A DNA stretch of 64,000 nt from an uncultured Ruminococcus sp. (GTDB lineage Bacteria > Bacillota > Clostridia > Lachnospirales > Lachnospiraceae), in the NCBI GenBank assembly GCA_900066355.1, contig FMEL01000001.1, forward strand, positions 1-64,000, read 5' to 3'. Under the pieces are notes generated by a model, which saw only the letters and a list, made by a program, of their open reading frames with translations, ran no database searches and was not told the DNA's origin. Positions within the stretch are counted from its first letter, which is position 1; each line of letters begins with the position of its first letter. Shown piece by piece: positions 1 to 11,194 of the stretch. Position numbers and translations under genes: made by a program.

Positions 1-3000
1 ATTCTTCTTACCGGCTTTGATCACACCCTTCTTATTGACGGTTACGATCTTCTTGTTGCTGGATTTCCATGATTTGATAGAATCGCCGTTTGCCATTGTA
101 ACTTTGATTTTCTTTGTAGTCTGTTTTTTCTGAAGTTTGATGGATTTCGCATTCAGTTTGATCGTTGCTGCAAGTTTGGTTCCATAGTCTCTTGTAGTTA
201 TCTTGCCGCATACGGCGCATGTTCCCTGCTGTTTCTCCGGTGCGAATACGGTTGCTTTGGAGGTTGTTTTCCAGTCGTTAATGCGGCATACATGATCGGC
301 ATTGATATTATTCAGATCCGGTACGCCATCTTTGGTGTAATCGTCTACATAATACCATGTCACAGTACAATCACTCGTCAAAATCTGCAGATCGATTGCA
401 TTTACATTATCGGATGTTCCGTTTACTGCATACATCCATCCGGATCCCGGACCATTGTCAAATTCTTTCAGTCCGTTGATCTCCGTCACGTAGTTTCCGT
501 TTCTTATACTAAACGGAATATCATTGTTCAGGAGCATCATTTCTGTCACATATTTTGCGGTACTTCCCTCCGGAATGCTACATTTAACCTGATTCAGCCA
601 GAATCTTCTCCATGTATGTGCATCTTTTCCATGTTTTTCGTCACCTACGAGAGAAAAGTTCACCTGTACCATTTTCTGATCTTCAGCGTCTTCTCTTTTG
701 ATGATCACAGAATAAGATTTTGTCACTTTTCCATTTCTGGAAGTAACTTCAACAACAACTTCTGTATCACCATCATTTAATGGAATTATGTCGCTTAAAT
801 AATCTTCCTTGTCTGTTACAGCCTTTCCATTAATCTTTACTGTTGCCTCTTCGTCTAATGCTTCTGCTGACAGGCGGATCTTTTTGCATTCTTTTGTCAT
901 ACGAAGCACATATCCGTCACCGTTTTCTTCTGCCTCAATACCGCCCGGCATTGCAGATACGGTTTTCAGTGTAGTATTGGCTGCCGGATCTGCTGTTCCG
1001 GACAGATTGAAGAAATAAACCGCCGGTTCTTTCTGGTCATCCTGTACGATTACACGTAATGTTTTCTGTACACTGACCGTCTTTGATGTTGCCCCGGATT
1101 TTACTCTCTGGTTTGATACATAAATATTGCTGTTTTCTCCTGCTGTAGGTGTTACTTTAAATGCAGATACATCGTTTACCGGCACGTCATTGTATGTATA
1201 GACACCTGCTTTTAATTCGATCTCGTTACCATCGATCACGATATTTTTGAGGTCATTTGTCTTTCCTACAGACGCGTTTCCTGATTTTACTCTTAAAACA
1301 CCGCTTATCTCAGAAGAAACTTCACCCATAGAGCCATTATCTTTGCTCTGTGCAGTATAAATTTTTACATATTTGATGGAATCAAGCTGAAGCGGATTTC
1401 CATCAGCATCGACTGCCCATGAAATATCCATTCCATCACCATTTGTATTATAATTCGGGTTTTCTCTGTACGGATTCACTGCAGTATTGTCGTTACCTGC
1501 CGCATTCGCATGTGTATCTCCGTAACCAAAATTCAGCGCTGCAGAATTGCTTACTCTTGTACCGCTGACTGTCATGGATCCATCTGTATAGGTTTTATTT
1601 TCACCTGTTCCCTTATTCGTTTCGCCGTAATTCAGCGAATCCGGATAATATGCCTGTGAATGATAGGTGTTTGCTTTTACTGTACCGGATGCACCTGTAG
1701 AATCTGTCCACGGAATATCTACTGCTGACTTAAATGTCGTATCAGGATTGGTATAAGTCATGCTTATATTATGCTGTGTGGTACGTTCATAGTAATCACT
1801 TCCTGCCAGCTCATACCACGTATTTCCATCCTGTGAAACCATCACTGCCGCCGGTTCCATTCCTGAAGAATAACTCTCCCCGGTCTCTGATTTCTGAACA
1901 TTGCCATATACGATAAAATCAATACCATATGGATTCTGATCACTGTTCTGTATCGGTTCTTCAAATTCGTATACAATGCTTCCGCCAAAACTTCCAAGTG
2001 TGACCATTCTTCCACTGTTCGGGCCTGCAAGCGTCACTGACGGATCTTTATACATATCAACATTTACAAACTGTCCCGGTGCCGGAAGATACGATCCAAG
2101 AAAATCTGCGGAATCTGCCGGTGCACGCATAAGATTGAGTACATATTTCTGTGCTTCCTGAACAGTTACTGTACTGTCCTCTCCGCTCTTTGTATTTCTG
2201 ATCCAGAACAAAGTAATGATTTTGCTTGCAGACTCGTCTACTGCAACGCTGATGATATCTCTGTTTTTGTACTCTTTCTCATCGCCGGAAACCTTCACCG
2301 TAACATCATCCGGTACATTTACTTTTAAAGGTACTTCACGAAGAGAGTGATTGAAGTTGATTCTTCCTGTCCAGTCTTTTGCTGTTGTCTCTTCTACCGC
2401 AAAAGGAAAAATTTCTTCACTTCCATCAATCTGTACGTTTCCTTCCGGTTTCTGTTTTCTGTGAACCAGAATCGGATATGTTTCGGAAGAAGAACCGTCC
2501 TTTTTGGTCACAACTATCTTAATTGTGTTATCACCAACTGTAAGCGGAACATTTGCAGACACTTTGTTGTTTGCAACGTCAATACTCTGCTCTTCTCCGT
2601 CTTTTTGGTATTTTATCTGTACTTTATCCGTTGTAGTTGTAAGCGCAGGTTTGAAAGTCACCTGATCTCGGTAATAGTTGACCTCGTATCTATACTGTTC
2701 AGCCACACCGCCCTGATCCACTGCCGGGCTGAGTGTTTCCTCTGTCGTATACTCTGTTCCTGAAAGTGTATTTACTTTCATTCCACTTCCATCGGAAGCA
2801 GACGCAGAAAGCGTAAGGCTTTTCAGTGAATGTGCTGCCTCGCCATTTTTGTGTACAGTCAGTTTGTAAACTTTTGTCTTTGTTTCATCCCCCTGCACAC
2901 TTCCTGTTGGAGCTGTGACTGTAATCTTGATTTCTGTATCTGCATTTGATTTAAGATAACAAGTTACACTTCCCGTTGCGGACAATGAAGTATCCACAGT

Positions 3001-3479
3001 AGTTCCTTTATTTGCATTCTTAAGACTGGAATGTCTTGTCACCTTAACAGTTGCTTCCGGAACGATTGCATTTCCTTTAATTATAATGGAATCTATCGCA
3101 CCGACAGTCATCTCATATGCGTATGTATCTTTATTAAAAGATGTCATCGGACTCTTAATGCTCGGAGCATCAGCAGTTGGTGATGATACATACAGCTTTT
3201 CGAGTTTGGCATCATCTTCTGAAGATGCTGTAAGTGAAACTACCTGTTCCTGTTCTTCCCCGCTTTTAACTGTAATTTTCCCCGATTTGGTAATGTATCC
3301 TTCTTTTTCTGCTGTCCATGCATAAGTCTGTGTTGCAGTGGAAGCACCTGCATGAAGCGTATACTTACGCAATGCCCCATCTTCTTCCGTAGAAATATAG
3401 GATGCATCTACCGGGGTTTTATAATAATTATCGGTTACTGTAAGCGTGGCATCTGCCGGTGTGATCCGTATCGGAAGAA
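1..3479 (-). pseudogene. 3' part of a frameshifted giant surface protein (cadherin-like, DUF4430, Big_2); continues beyond the left edge
   Basis: The minus strand is open without a stop from about 3486 to base 1, in a different frame from the signal-peptide gene just upstream, and has no start codon or ribosome-binding site of its own near its beginning. Reading left, I see cadherin-like beta-sandwich repeats (Lys-Leu-Tyr-Val-Ser type openings, about 2600-3300), a long beta-rich module (about 1150-2200), a DUF4430 domain (about 320-680, with the family signature GSGWMYAVNG), a short module with a Cys-x-x-Cys pair (about 200-240) and a Big_2 domain cut by the window edge. The frame is restored to the 3480-4517 gene by one extra base, so this is the body of the same protein. 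DUF4430 is related to the C-terminal domain of transcobalamin and intrinsic factor. It is the last visible gene of the riboswitch-controlled array. Confidence 0.75.
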
Positions 3480-4517
3480 CTACCGGCTCAAATCCGGAAC
3501 TGTAAGATCATAGCTCAGTGTCTTGCTGACTGCAGGATCCTTCTTATAAGCCAGAACTGCCTCCAACTTATAGACTGCATTTTCCTTTCCAACGTTCGGG
3601 CGTACAACAGTAGTAGTCGTTCCTTTTGCATCCAGTGTCATGCAGTTTTCGGTTCCACTCACATATGTCAGATTCCATGTCAGAGTGATCTCATTGTCTC
3701 CTGATTTATAGACCTGTGCTGCTGTCGGAAGCTTGGCGAGTGCAGTCACTATCTGATCCTGACTGGTATTTGTACCTTTGATCGTATCAAAGCTGATCTG
3801 TTCTGCTTCAAAAGCTACAGCTTCCTGTGCAGTTACTTCAAGCGGTTTTACTGCCAGATAAAGCAGATTGATTTTTGATGAAACCTTGTCCCCAATAGAA
3901 AATGTCACACCTGTAAATCCCGGCTTGGTATCTGCTGCTGCATGCACCGGTGCGATATCCAGTGACGCAGTATCCATGGTTGTTTCTTTTCCTGACGCAC
4001 CAGATAAAGTTCCTGTATAATTAAACTGTACGTCATATTCTGATTTCGGCACGATTTTTTCTATTTCTGCCTGAATAAATGCCTTTGCATTTGTATACTG
4101 ACCTTCACCTGTTCCATATGGAAATGCAAGTGCTGTACCTATTTTATAATTATTGAATGCATCATAGAGTGCTGTCAGGGCTTTTTCCGGTGTCCTTGTT
4201 TCAGCATCCGCAAACTCTGTTACTTCTTCTGACTCACTGTCTGAAAAAATATCGTCCGTTTCGCTTTTTTCATTGGTTCCGTCATCCGATTCGATTGCGA
4301 TCTCTTCCTCGGATTCCTCCGGTTCCTCCTCAATCGTGACAAAAGAATCATCCTCATCGTCAGTCACAGAGAAATCACTGTATGAATTCTCCTCACTCTG
4401 TGTACCTTCTTCTGTAAAAACCGTTATTTCTGCTGCCATCGGACTTACCGCTGATGTAAGAATCAATGTTCCGGTCATTATAAGTCCCAGGAAACGATTC
4501 ACAAGCTTCTTTTTCAT
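3480..4517 (-). pseudogene. 5' part of the frameshifted DUF4430 surface protein (signal peptide, acidic linker, Ig-like)
   Basis: This 345-codon frame starts at an ATG with a good ribosome-binding site (AAGGGGAA) 23 bases after the preceding stop. It encodes a Sec signal peptide (KKKLVNRF, then a hydrophobic stretch ending MAAE), an acidic Ser/Glu/Asp-rich linker (about 30-105), an alpha/beta module (about 110-225) and a degenerate bacterial Ig-like domain (about 235-340, with FDTIKG and the late RP motif). It ends abruptly at TAG (3480-3482), without an anchor or complete final strand. Adding one T to the TTT run at 3490-3492 (AAA on the plus strand) gives VPDFEPVVLPIRI and joins the long frame to the left. 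It is therefore a broken gene, or one affected by a sequencing indel, rather than a short protein. A secreted truncated product remains possible. Confidence 0.75.
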
Positions 4518-4540
4518 TTGCTACATTCCCCTTTTCTTCT

Positions 4541-6199
4541 TTATTTTTTTATTTTTACATTTTTTGTACTGCTCCAGTTTCCGTACAGCTTTCCCCCTGA
4601 AACTTTTTTGCAGCTTCGAACGCGCACATAATAACGTTTGTTTCTGACAAGTTTCTTTACTGTGCAGCGTGTGGTTTTGTATTTTTTAATATTGACTGTC
4701 TTACAGTTTTTACGGAATTTTTTGTCTGTAGAATACATGATCTGGTAACCGGTCGCACGGGTATCTTTTTTCCATGAGACGGTCATCTGTCTTGACTTCG
4801 ATGATTTCAGTGCCGGTGCACTCTGTCTGATCGGTGTAATCGATACCGGGATCTTAAGTACGGTTGTCATCTTACCTTTCAAAGATGCTGTGACCGTGAT
4901 TTCTGTTTTACCTGTTCCGCAGATCACTGCCCTGTTTTTCTTATCGATTGAAACGACCTTTTTGTTTGCTGATTTTACGCTGATGGAAGCACCCTTCTCT
5001 GCCTTGATGTTCAGATTGAGTGTTTTTTTTGCATAAGCGATATTTACAGTTTTTCTTCCGACAGTTAAGTTTACACTTGATACCGTCGGTTCCTGCGGTG
5101 TGACCGGTTTCGGATCTACAGGTTCCGGTACGATCGGATCCGGCACAACAGGATCCGGGTCTTCCCCGTTTTCTTTCAGCACGGTTACTTTGTATGTCGG
5201 AAGGCTTGCATTCGTTTTTAATATGTACTGTGCCTCATTCAGCTGAAATACCGGTTTGAAATCATAGAATCCCGGCTTCTGCGGATCATAATCCGCACAC
5301 TTCCAGGTCAGATCCCAGATGCTGCAAGTGCCGGTATCCTTTATCGTGTTTTTCTGTCCAATGAGTGATGTCGGGAATGTAATGTCTGAGGCCGCTGTCC
5401 CATAGCTTACTTTCGCCGAAGTATTGCTTTCACCGTTCACAAAATCTACTGACGAAATAATTCCGATATTATTTGCAGCAAGGTTCAGAGTGCCATAATC
5501 TTTCAGATCACTTTTTTTCGATGTCAGATTTCCCAGAACATTGATACAGTTTGCATATGCTGTTCTGATATCTGCCCGGTTCATCAGTTCGCTGGTCTTG
5601 TGTATATAAGCCATTGTTTTGTACAGATTATCCCTGTTCAGCTTCTCGTTGGCAGAAATCGACGGATCGCCTTCTTTAAGATCCTGTCCCTGTCCGACCA
5701 TGGTAAACTGCCAGCGAATCACATCTCCGCTGTTTACCTTCGTTGAGGCTGCGCCAACTTCCGGATAAACATTATTTACGCAATACATCCATCCTGATTG
5801 CGGGGTATAGTCAAATTCATTCAAATACTGTGGCTCTTTTATGTCTTCTGTATTGACACTCAGATTTTTCGCTGTGATCATCTGCTGTACAAACGCAGGA
5901 ATTGAGATCGCGCCTCTGTTCGGATCTGATATTCCCTGTAGATAGTACCCGTATGTGCTGTTCATTGTCGTAAGCGCAGATCTGCCATTTGCTTCCAGCA
6001 CTCGTTCTGTAACTGTTTTTACGGTATCGCCGCTTTGAAGTGTCACTGCTGTCGGTTCTATGATATATCCCTGTCCCAGTGTTCCTTTCTCTACGGAAAT
6101 GACGGCTTCATTTGTTGCTGCCGGTGTATGCTCCGGAAAAATCCAGAGCATACAGATTGCAGCAATTACCGCCAGAAAATAATTTTTCCATTTTTTCAT
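4541..6199 (-). CDS. Secreted DUF4430 protein with Big_2 and fibronectin III domains
   Basis: About 552 residues. A Sec signal peptide (KKWKNYFLAV..., cleavage near the Ala-Ala after HTP) leads into an N-terminal DUF4430 domain (about 35-160) with the signature SGWMYCVNNVYP and the closing VIRWQF strand. A mixed helical/beta region (about 165-345), a Pro-rich repeat linker (about 350-370), a Big_2 domain (about 375-455) and a Lys/Arg-rich fibronectin III-like domain (to the end) follow. I chose the ATG at 6199 because GAGGAAAG lies just upstream. An ATG at 6214 that overlaps the previous stop is the alternative. No membrane anchor or sorting motif is visible, so the basic C-terminus may hold the protein to the wall. 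DUF4430 matches the cobalamin-covering beta domain of transcobalamin-like proteins; ligand binding here is inferred. Confidence 0.85.
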   Translation of the reverse strand: MKKWKNYFLAVIAAICMLWIFPEHTPAATNEAVISVEKGTLGQGYIIEPTAVTLQSGDTVKTVTERVLEANGRSALTTMNSTYGYYLQGISDPNRGAISIPAFVQQMITAKNLSVNTEDIKEPQYLNEFDYTPQSGWMYCVNNVYPEVGAASTKVNSGDVIRWQFTMVGQGQDLKEGDPSISANEKLNRDNLYKTMAYIHKTSELMNRADIRTAYANCINVLGNLTSKKSDLKDYGTLNLAANNIGIISSVDFVNGESNTSAKVSYGTAASDITFPTSLIGQKNTIKDTGTCSIWDLTWKCADYDPQKPGFYDFKPVFQLNEAQYILKTNASLPTYKVTVLKENGEDPDPVVPDPIVPEPVDPKPVTPQEPTVSSVNLTVGRKTVNIAYAKKTLNLNIKAEKGASISVKSANKKVVSIDKKNRAVICGTGKTEITVTASLKGKMTTVLKIPVSITPIRQSAPALKSSKSRQMTVSWKKDTRATGYQIMYSTDKKFRKNCKTVNIKKYKTTRCTVKKLVRNKRYYVRVRSCKKVSGGKLYGNWSSTKNVKIKK

Positions 6200-6210
6200 G
6201 CGGTCTTTCC

Positions 6211-9200
6211 TCATTTTTTGACTGTCACTTTAAATTTCACTTTTTTGTTTCCAACCTTGACTGTGATCGTTGCTTTACCCGGTTTCAGTGCTTTGATGCG
6301 TCCTTTGGAATCAACTTTTACAACTTTTTTGTTGGAGCTTGTAAAGGTAGCTTTTTCTCTGCTTGAAATCGGTTTGCAGATTGGAACAAGTGTAAATTTC
6401 TTTCCTTTTTTCAGGGTGATGGATTTCTTTCCGCCCTTAAATCCTGTGATCTTTGTTGTTTTTACTGCGGACTTCTGAACTTTGATCTTGATTGTCTTTT
6501 TCAGTCCACTCTTGAGTGTGATCGTGATTCTGGCTGTACCGGTTCGTTTCTGTGCAGAAATCTTACAGGTTCCGTTTGCCTTGCCGGAAACTTTCACAAT
6601 CTTTGTATTGCTGGATTTCCATGATTTTACGGAATCACCCTTTGCCATGCCGGTCACTTTGAAGTTACGGATGGACTGTTTTACTTTTAACGGGACGGTA
6701 TTTGCGGAAACTTTCATAGTTGCTTTGAGTTTATTTCCAATTTCACGTGTTTCTGTCGTTTTGCAGACGGAGCAGGTTCTCTTCTGCACCTCTTTTGCAA
6801 ATACGGTTGCCTCAGATGTTGTCGTCCAGCTGCTCCATGTATGTCCGAGTGCCGGAATCTCTTCTGTCTTTGTTCCATTACATTCTGTACATGTATAAGT
6901 CTTTATACCTGCTTCTGTACAGGTCGGCTCTTTTGTAATAACGCCTTCATCCCAGTTATGGGAAACATGCACACTTCCTGCCACATCCCAGTATGCAACA
7001 TTTTTTTCTTTGAATAATATATAGGCATCCAGTGCCTCAAGTACCTGAGTGGTAGCTAATGCATTTGTCGTGTTTCCAAGAACATGGGCAAATCCGCCAT
7101 CTTCACATTTGTATGGCATCAGACTGGTGATCATGTTCATATTGACTGTTCCGAATCCGGCATCAGATACGGTCGGGTCAATGCCCAGTGCTGAAAGAGC
7201 GATCAGTACCTGCGCGGTTGATTCCGGATTTCCGTATCCAAAATCATCCTGCACTGCTCCTTTGAGCCACGTAACTGCTTTTTTCACTGCTGCTTCCACT
7301 TTTGCATCTGTTACCTGATAACGGGCCAGTGGCTGCAATGCCATCGCTGTGATATCAACACTTCCACCTTTGTTATCAAACAGTCCGAAAAATCCCTTCT
7401 CATTCTGGAAGTCCAGAAGTGCACTGATCATGGATTCTCTGCTCCATTTTGCATCTGCCGGAATCTGAATGTTCGCAGCATCCAGTGCCAGAATTACCCA
7501 GATCAGTTCGTTGGAGCCTTCTGTCAGACGTGTGGAATTGTACATCATTTCGGCAAGGTTCACACCGTCTACATCTGTGATATCTTTTTCAAGAATGGTC
7601 AGCGCCAGAGAAATCTTTGCGATATCAGTCGGTTTCGGGCCGTCAGGCAGGTTCGGATCATTTTCCCATTCCTTTACTTTTTCCACTACGGAATCATAAT
7701 AACTGCCGGTCTGTGCATTGCTGAGTGTTTCTCCATGACGAAGAAGTGTAAATACCGTCCAGTCATCCTTAGTAACTTCCAGGGTGTCTTTTGCCTGTCC
7801 TTTTATCCATACTGCCGCGCTGTCTGCGCCGGATTTGGCAAGTGCAAGATTATCTGTGTCTGCCTTATCTCCCTTTGTTACGGTAATCGTCAGTTTGATC
7901 GGGGCAGGATTGTTGGTCTGATCCACCGGTGTTCCGGTCGCAACTACGGTTCCTTCGGAAATTCCTGTGATCTTATATTCAGAGCAGAGGAAATAGTTAT
8001 TCGTATCCGGTGCACCGGCTACTCTTTTCCATTCACCACTTTTTGTCTTTGTGATTGCTGCAATACCTTTTTTGTCAAATGTCCAGTTGATAGATGGTTC
8101 TGTAACTTCATATCCCTGTTCGGACAGAGTACCTTTTGGCTCAAGGGTAAATGTTGCTGATTCCTTTGCCTTTACGCTGAAATCAGGAGTATTCCCTTTT
8201 ACATTTATCTCTGTCAGAGGATTTTTATATTTGTAAGTTACGGAGGATGTTCCGGTTACTGTAGTTTCATCTCCCGTATTCGGATTCATGTCAGTCAGTG
8301 TTGCTGTATATGTGACTGTACCGGCCTGCTTCGGAACATATACTTTAGATCCATTATTGTAATATCCGATAGTTTCGTTATCGCTCGTAATCTCCCAGTT
8401 ATCTGCATAGCTTGCATTCTCCGGTGTTACGATCACGGTTCCATGAACCGGATTAAATGCTACGCGGCCATCCATTTCCTGTCCGTCACTGTTTGCATTT
8501 CTTCCATGAATCTCAATTACTTGTCCGTTTTTCAGTGCCGGTCTTACGGATGTAACCGCCACATAGGTGGAAGTAAGATCTACTGTTGCACTTACAGACG
8601 GATCATTCTTTGAAGTAACTCTGATTTCAGAAGTACCCGGCTTCTTGAAGTAGAACGAGCTGTATACGCTTTCATTATAAATCAGGTCTGTATCTGCTGC
8701 CTGATATGTAAAACTGGAATATGCCGCATCCTTAAAGCCTGTCTCTCCTTCATACTGTGCTTTTACTTTGATGGATTTTGTCGCAGATCCCGCAATTGTA
8801 TAATTCCCGTTTGTTACATTCTGATCGTCAATATATAACTGAATTGCTTCAATCTTTGCTGTTTTGGAAATAATTGCTGCATAAGCAAGGGGCTGAACTG
8901 CGTTTGCATCCGCATCGACCAGAGTAGCCTTTACAGTTGCCTTTCCATCTTTATAAACATAGAATTCTCCGCCTTCTTCCGCGATTGCCACGGCTCCATC
9001 CGGCTTCTGAGACTCTACTGACCAGTACACTTTATATCCATCCGGAACTGTATAGCCCGGCAGACTGAATGTACCTGCCATCTTGCTTGCAGCTACTGAA
9101 TCCGGTGAAACCTGAAGTTTCGCATCTTCAAGAGTTACTGCCTCTGAAGAATTGTAATTTGTAAATGCGATATCGCAGTATTTCCCTTCCGGAATCTCCG

Positions 9201-11148
9201 GCCAGTCATTTCCCGGTGTGTAAGTCTGATCCGGTCCGAAATAAGCAAATCCGGAACTGCTCTGTCCCCATATACTTCCATTTTCACCACGGTTGGTATT
9301 GAGAGCCTCAATAAAGCTCTTTTCCTTCATGGTGTCTTCGCTTACAGCGCCGGAGTTCACGATGGTACTCTCTGGATATGTCGGTGCTGTTGAAGAGTTC
9401 AGCCAGTGTGTGTTTTTGATCATGCCGTCAAAACCATTTGCACAGGTGTTGACAATTCCACCTTTCGGACTCTCACCGTAAGCAAAACAGTTGGAGATCA
9501 CGGCTTCATCTGAAACACCACCTGCTATACCACAGGCATTCTGACCACTTATGTCAGACCAGCAGTTGATTACAGAACCTCTTATGTATCTTCCGAGAGG
9601 ACCTACCGGATCTCCACTGTTATCTGCCATAGTACCCTTAAAGCCAATATTCTGAATCACACCTGTTGCTGCAATTCCTGCAAACATCTTCGGCGCTTTT
9701 TCAAATGTGATCGTATGTCCCTGTCCGTCAAGGATGCCTTTAAACGTTTCATAAACCATGAAGAAATTATCACTTGCATAATTACTGTTTAAAGTAATAT
9801 CATTTTTAAGTACAAAATATGTATCCTTTTGGGAATCTTCCATTTTGGAAAAATCCGACTGACTTGTAATATATGTTATCTTGCTTGTATCTGTCGGAAG
9901 TGCCATCGGTGCAGATGCATTCGGTTTCTTCAGGGCTGCAATTGCATCTGTCAGTTTTTTCGTAGCTGCATTAATTTCTGCCTGTGCAGATGTTGCACCT
10001 TTTCTCAACTCTTTTGCTTCTTTTAAGGCTGCTGCAACAGCATTCCATGTAGCTTCTGTATAATCTCCTTTTACAAGGTTCTCAGCGCTCGCAATTGCTG
10101 TATCTAAATCATCCCAGTTAACTTCGCCAGCTGCCGGAGCTCCCTCCTGTAAAACCGGCAGTCCATTATTTCTGCCGTCTTCCGGAAGCACCCAGTAAAA
10201 ACCTGTGGCTGCAATCTCCGTATTTAAAACGCCCAGACTTGCTTTGATCTGATCTGCGGTTACTATTTTCTTGCTGTCATCTGCAATATTATCGTTGCTT
10301 CCCATTCCAACGGTAGACATTCCAGATGTCCAGAGAACATGGCTGATTCTGTATGAGCCACCATTATATGCAGCCACACCACCACTGTACTTATCCGTAC
10401 TGCCTGCAAAATAGCAGTTCCGGATAGTACCATTAAGATTTCCAATCATTCCACCGATAGTATCATAACTCATTGGCGCAACCTGAGAATTTACCGTACA
10501 ATAACAATTTTGAACAGTACCTGTCTGTGTAACAGTATTAGCCATACTTCCCTGTCCATCCTCAAGTGTCAGGGTTCCGCTTCCCTCAACTCCCAGATTC
10601 TGTATGGTTCCGCTGACACTATTTGCAAGCGGCTTATCAGCCAGTGTGATCACATGGCCTTTACCATCCAGTGTTCCGGCGATCGTACTGATCAGCTGAC
10701 CTGATGTCAGTGTGATATCCGCTGCCAGTGCATAAACTGTTCCGGCTTCAATCGTACCCGGAAGGTCTGCAGCAGTCTCAATCAGGTACGGATCCGCTTC
10801 TGTTCCTGTACCTGAAAGCGTTACAGCCTGTCCATCCTCTTCCGAAGCAAATACATCTATATCCGCATCTGTCGCTTCTTCATCCGAGAAATCTGAGAAA
10901 TCTTCCACATTTCCATCCTCTGTTACATTGATATCCTCAGATGCCCCGCCATCTGCATCCTGCCCTTCATCTGTGATTTCTATGTCCGCATCATTTTCAA
11001 AATCACTGGTTTCATCATAGGTTTCCACCTGTACATTGTCATCAGGTTCTGCTGCCGATACCGGCAGTGCGAGGCTGCTTCCGGATAATGCCAGTGCCAG
11101 TATCCAGCTTAAAGCCCGTTTTTTCATAATCAGTTTTTTTCTTTTCAT
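6211..11148 (-). CDS. 1645-residue secreted protein: beta-helix-like, FIVAR, Ig-like, transcobalamin-like toroid, Big_2
   Basis: A signal peptide (KKRALSWILALAL..., cleavage after PVSA) is followed by an acidic linker. Two pectin-lyase/GLUG-like regions come next (about 105-345 and 420-650, with repeated GTLDGKGHVIT and ILDGQGHTIT motifs), separated by a FIVAR helical domain (about 350-410). Several Ig-like strands fill 650-1095. An alpha/alpha-toroid domain occupies about 1100-1385. It contains SVDITAMALQPL and GYGNPESTAQVL, motifs close to the repeats of the intrinsic factor/transcobalamin N-terminal domain and of prenyltransferase-like folds. A Cys-rich GHTW-type module (1390-1475) and two Big_2 domains close the protein, with no membrane anchor. 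AAAGGAATCTT precedes the chosen ATG. The large modular size suggests a wall-associated scaffold that presents the toroid. Confidence 0.88.
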   Translation of the reverse strand: MKRKKLIMKKRALSWILALALSGSSLALPVSAAEPDDNVQVETYDETSDFENDADIEITDEGQDADGGASEDINVTEDGNVEDFSDFSDEEATDADIDVFASEEDGQAVTLSGTGTEADPYLIETAADLPGTIEAGTVYALAADITLTSGQLISTIAGTLDGKGHVITLADKPLANSVSGTIQNLGVEGSGTLTLEDGQGSMANTVTQTGTVQNCYCTVNSQVAPMSYDTIGGMIGNLNGTIRNCYFAGSTDKYSGGVAAYNGGSYRISHVLWTSGMSTVGMGSNDNIADDSKKIVTADQIKASLGVLNTEIAATGFYWVLPEDGRNNGLPVLQEGAPAAGEVNWDDLDTAIASAENLVKGDYTEATWNAVAAALKEAKELRKGATSAQAEINAATKKLTDAIAALKKPNASAPMALPTDTSKITYITSQSDFSKMEDSQKDTYFVLKNDITLNSNYASDNFFMVYETFKGILDGQGHTITFEKAPKMFAGIAATGVIQNIGFKGTMADNSGDPVGPLGRYIRGSVINCWSDISGQNACGIAGGVSDEAVISNCFAYGESPKGGIVNTCANGFDGMIKNTHWLNSSTAPTYPESTIVNSGAVSEDTMKEKSFIEALNTNRGENGSIWGQSSSGFAYFGPDQTYTPGNDWPEIPEGKYCDIAFTNYNSSEAVTLEDAKLQVSPDSVAASKMAGTFSLPGYTVPDGYKVYWSVESQKPDGAVAIAEEGGEFYVYKDGKATVKATLVDADANAVQPLAYAAIISKTAKIEAIQLYIDDQNVTNGNYTIAGSATKSIKVKAQYEGETGFKDAAYSSFTYQAADTDLIYNESVYSSFYFKKPGTSEIRVTSKNDPSVSATVDLTSTYVAVTSVRPALKNGQVIEIHGRNANSDGQEMDGRVAFNPVHGTVIVTPENASYADNWEITSDNETIGYYNNGSKVYVPKQAGTVTYTATLTDMNPNTGDETTVTGTSSVTYKYKNPLTEINVKGNTPDFSVKAKESATFTLEPKGTLSEQGYEVTEPSINWTFDKKGIAAITKTKSGEWKRVAGAPDTNNYFLCSEYKITGISEGTVVATGTPVDQTNNPAPIKLTITVTKGDKADTDNLALAKSGADSAAVWIKGQAKDTLEVTKDDWTVFTLLRHGETLSNAQTGSYYDSVVEKVKEWENDPNLPDGPKPTDIAKISLALTILEKDITDVDGVNLAEMMYNSTRLTEGSNELIWVILALDAANIQIPADAKWSRESMISALLDFQNEKGFFGLFDNKGGSVDITAMALQPLARYQVTDAKVEAAVKKAVTWLKGAVQDDFGYGNPESTAQVLIALSALGIDPTVSDAGFGTVNMNMITSLMPYKCEDGGFAHVLGNTTNALATTQVLEALDAYILFKEKNVAYWDVAGSVHVSHNWDEGVITKEPTCTEAGIKTYTCTECNGTKTEEIPALGHTWSSWTTTSEATVFAKEVQKRTCSVCKTTETREIGNKLKATMKVSANTVPLKVKQSIRNFKVTGMAKGDSVKSWKSSNTKIVKVSGKANGTCKISAQKRTGTARITITLKSGLKKTIKIKVQKSAVKTTKITGFKGGKKSITLKKGKKFTLVPICKPISSREKATFTSSNKKVVKVDSKGRIKALKPGKATITVKVGNKKVKFKVTVKK

Positions 11149-11194
11149 AAGATTCCTTTCTTTTGGATTATTTATCTATAATGCATCAGAGCAC

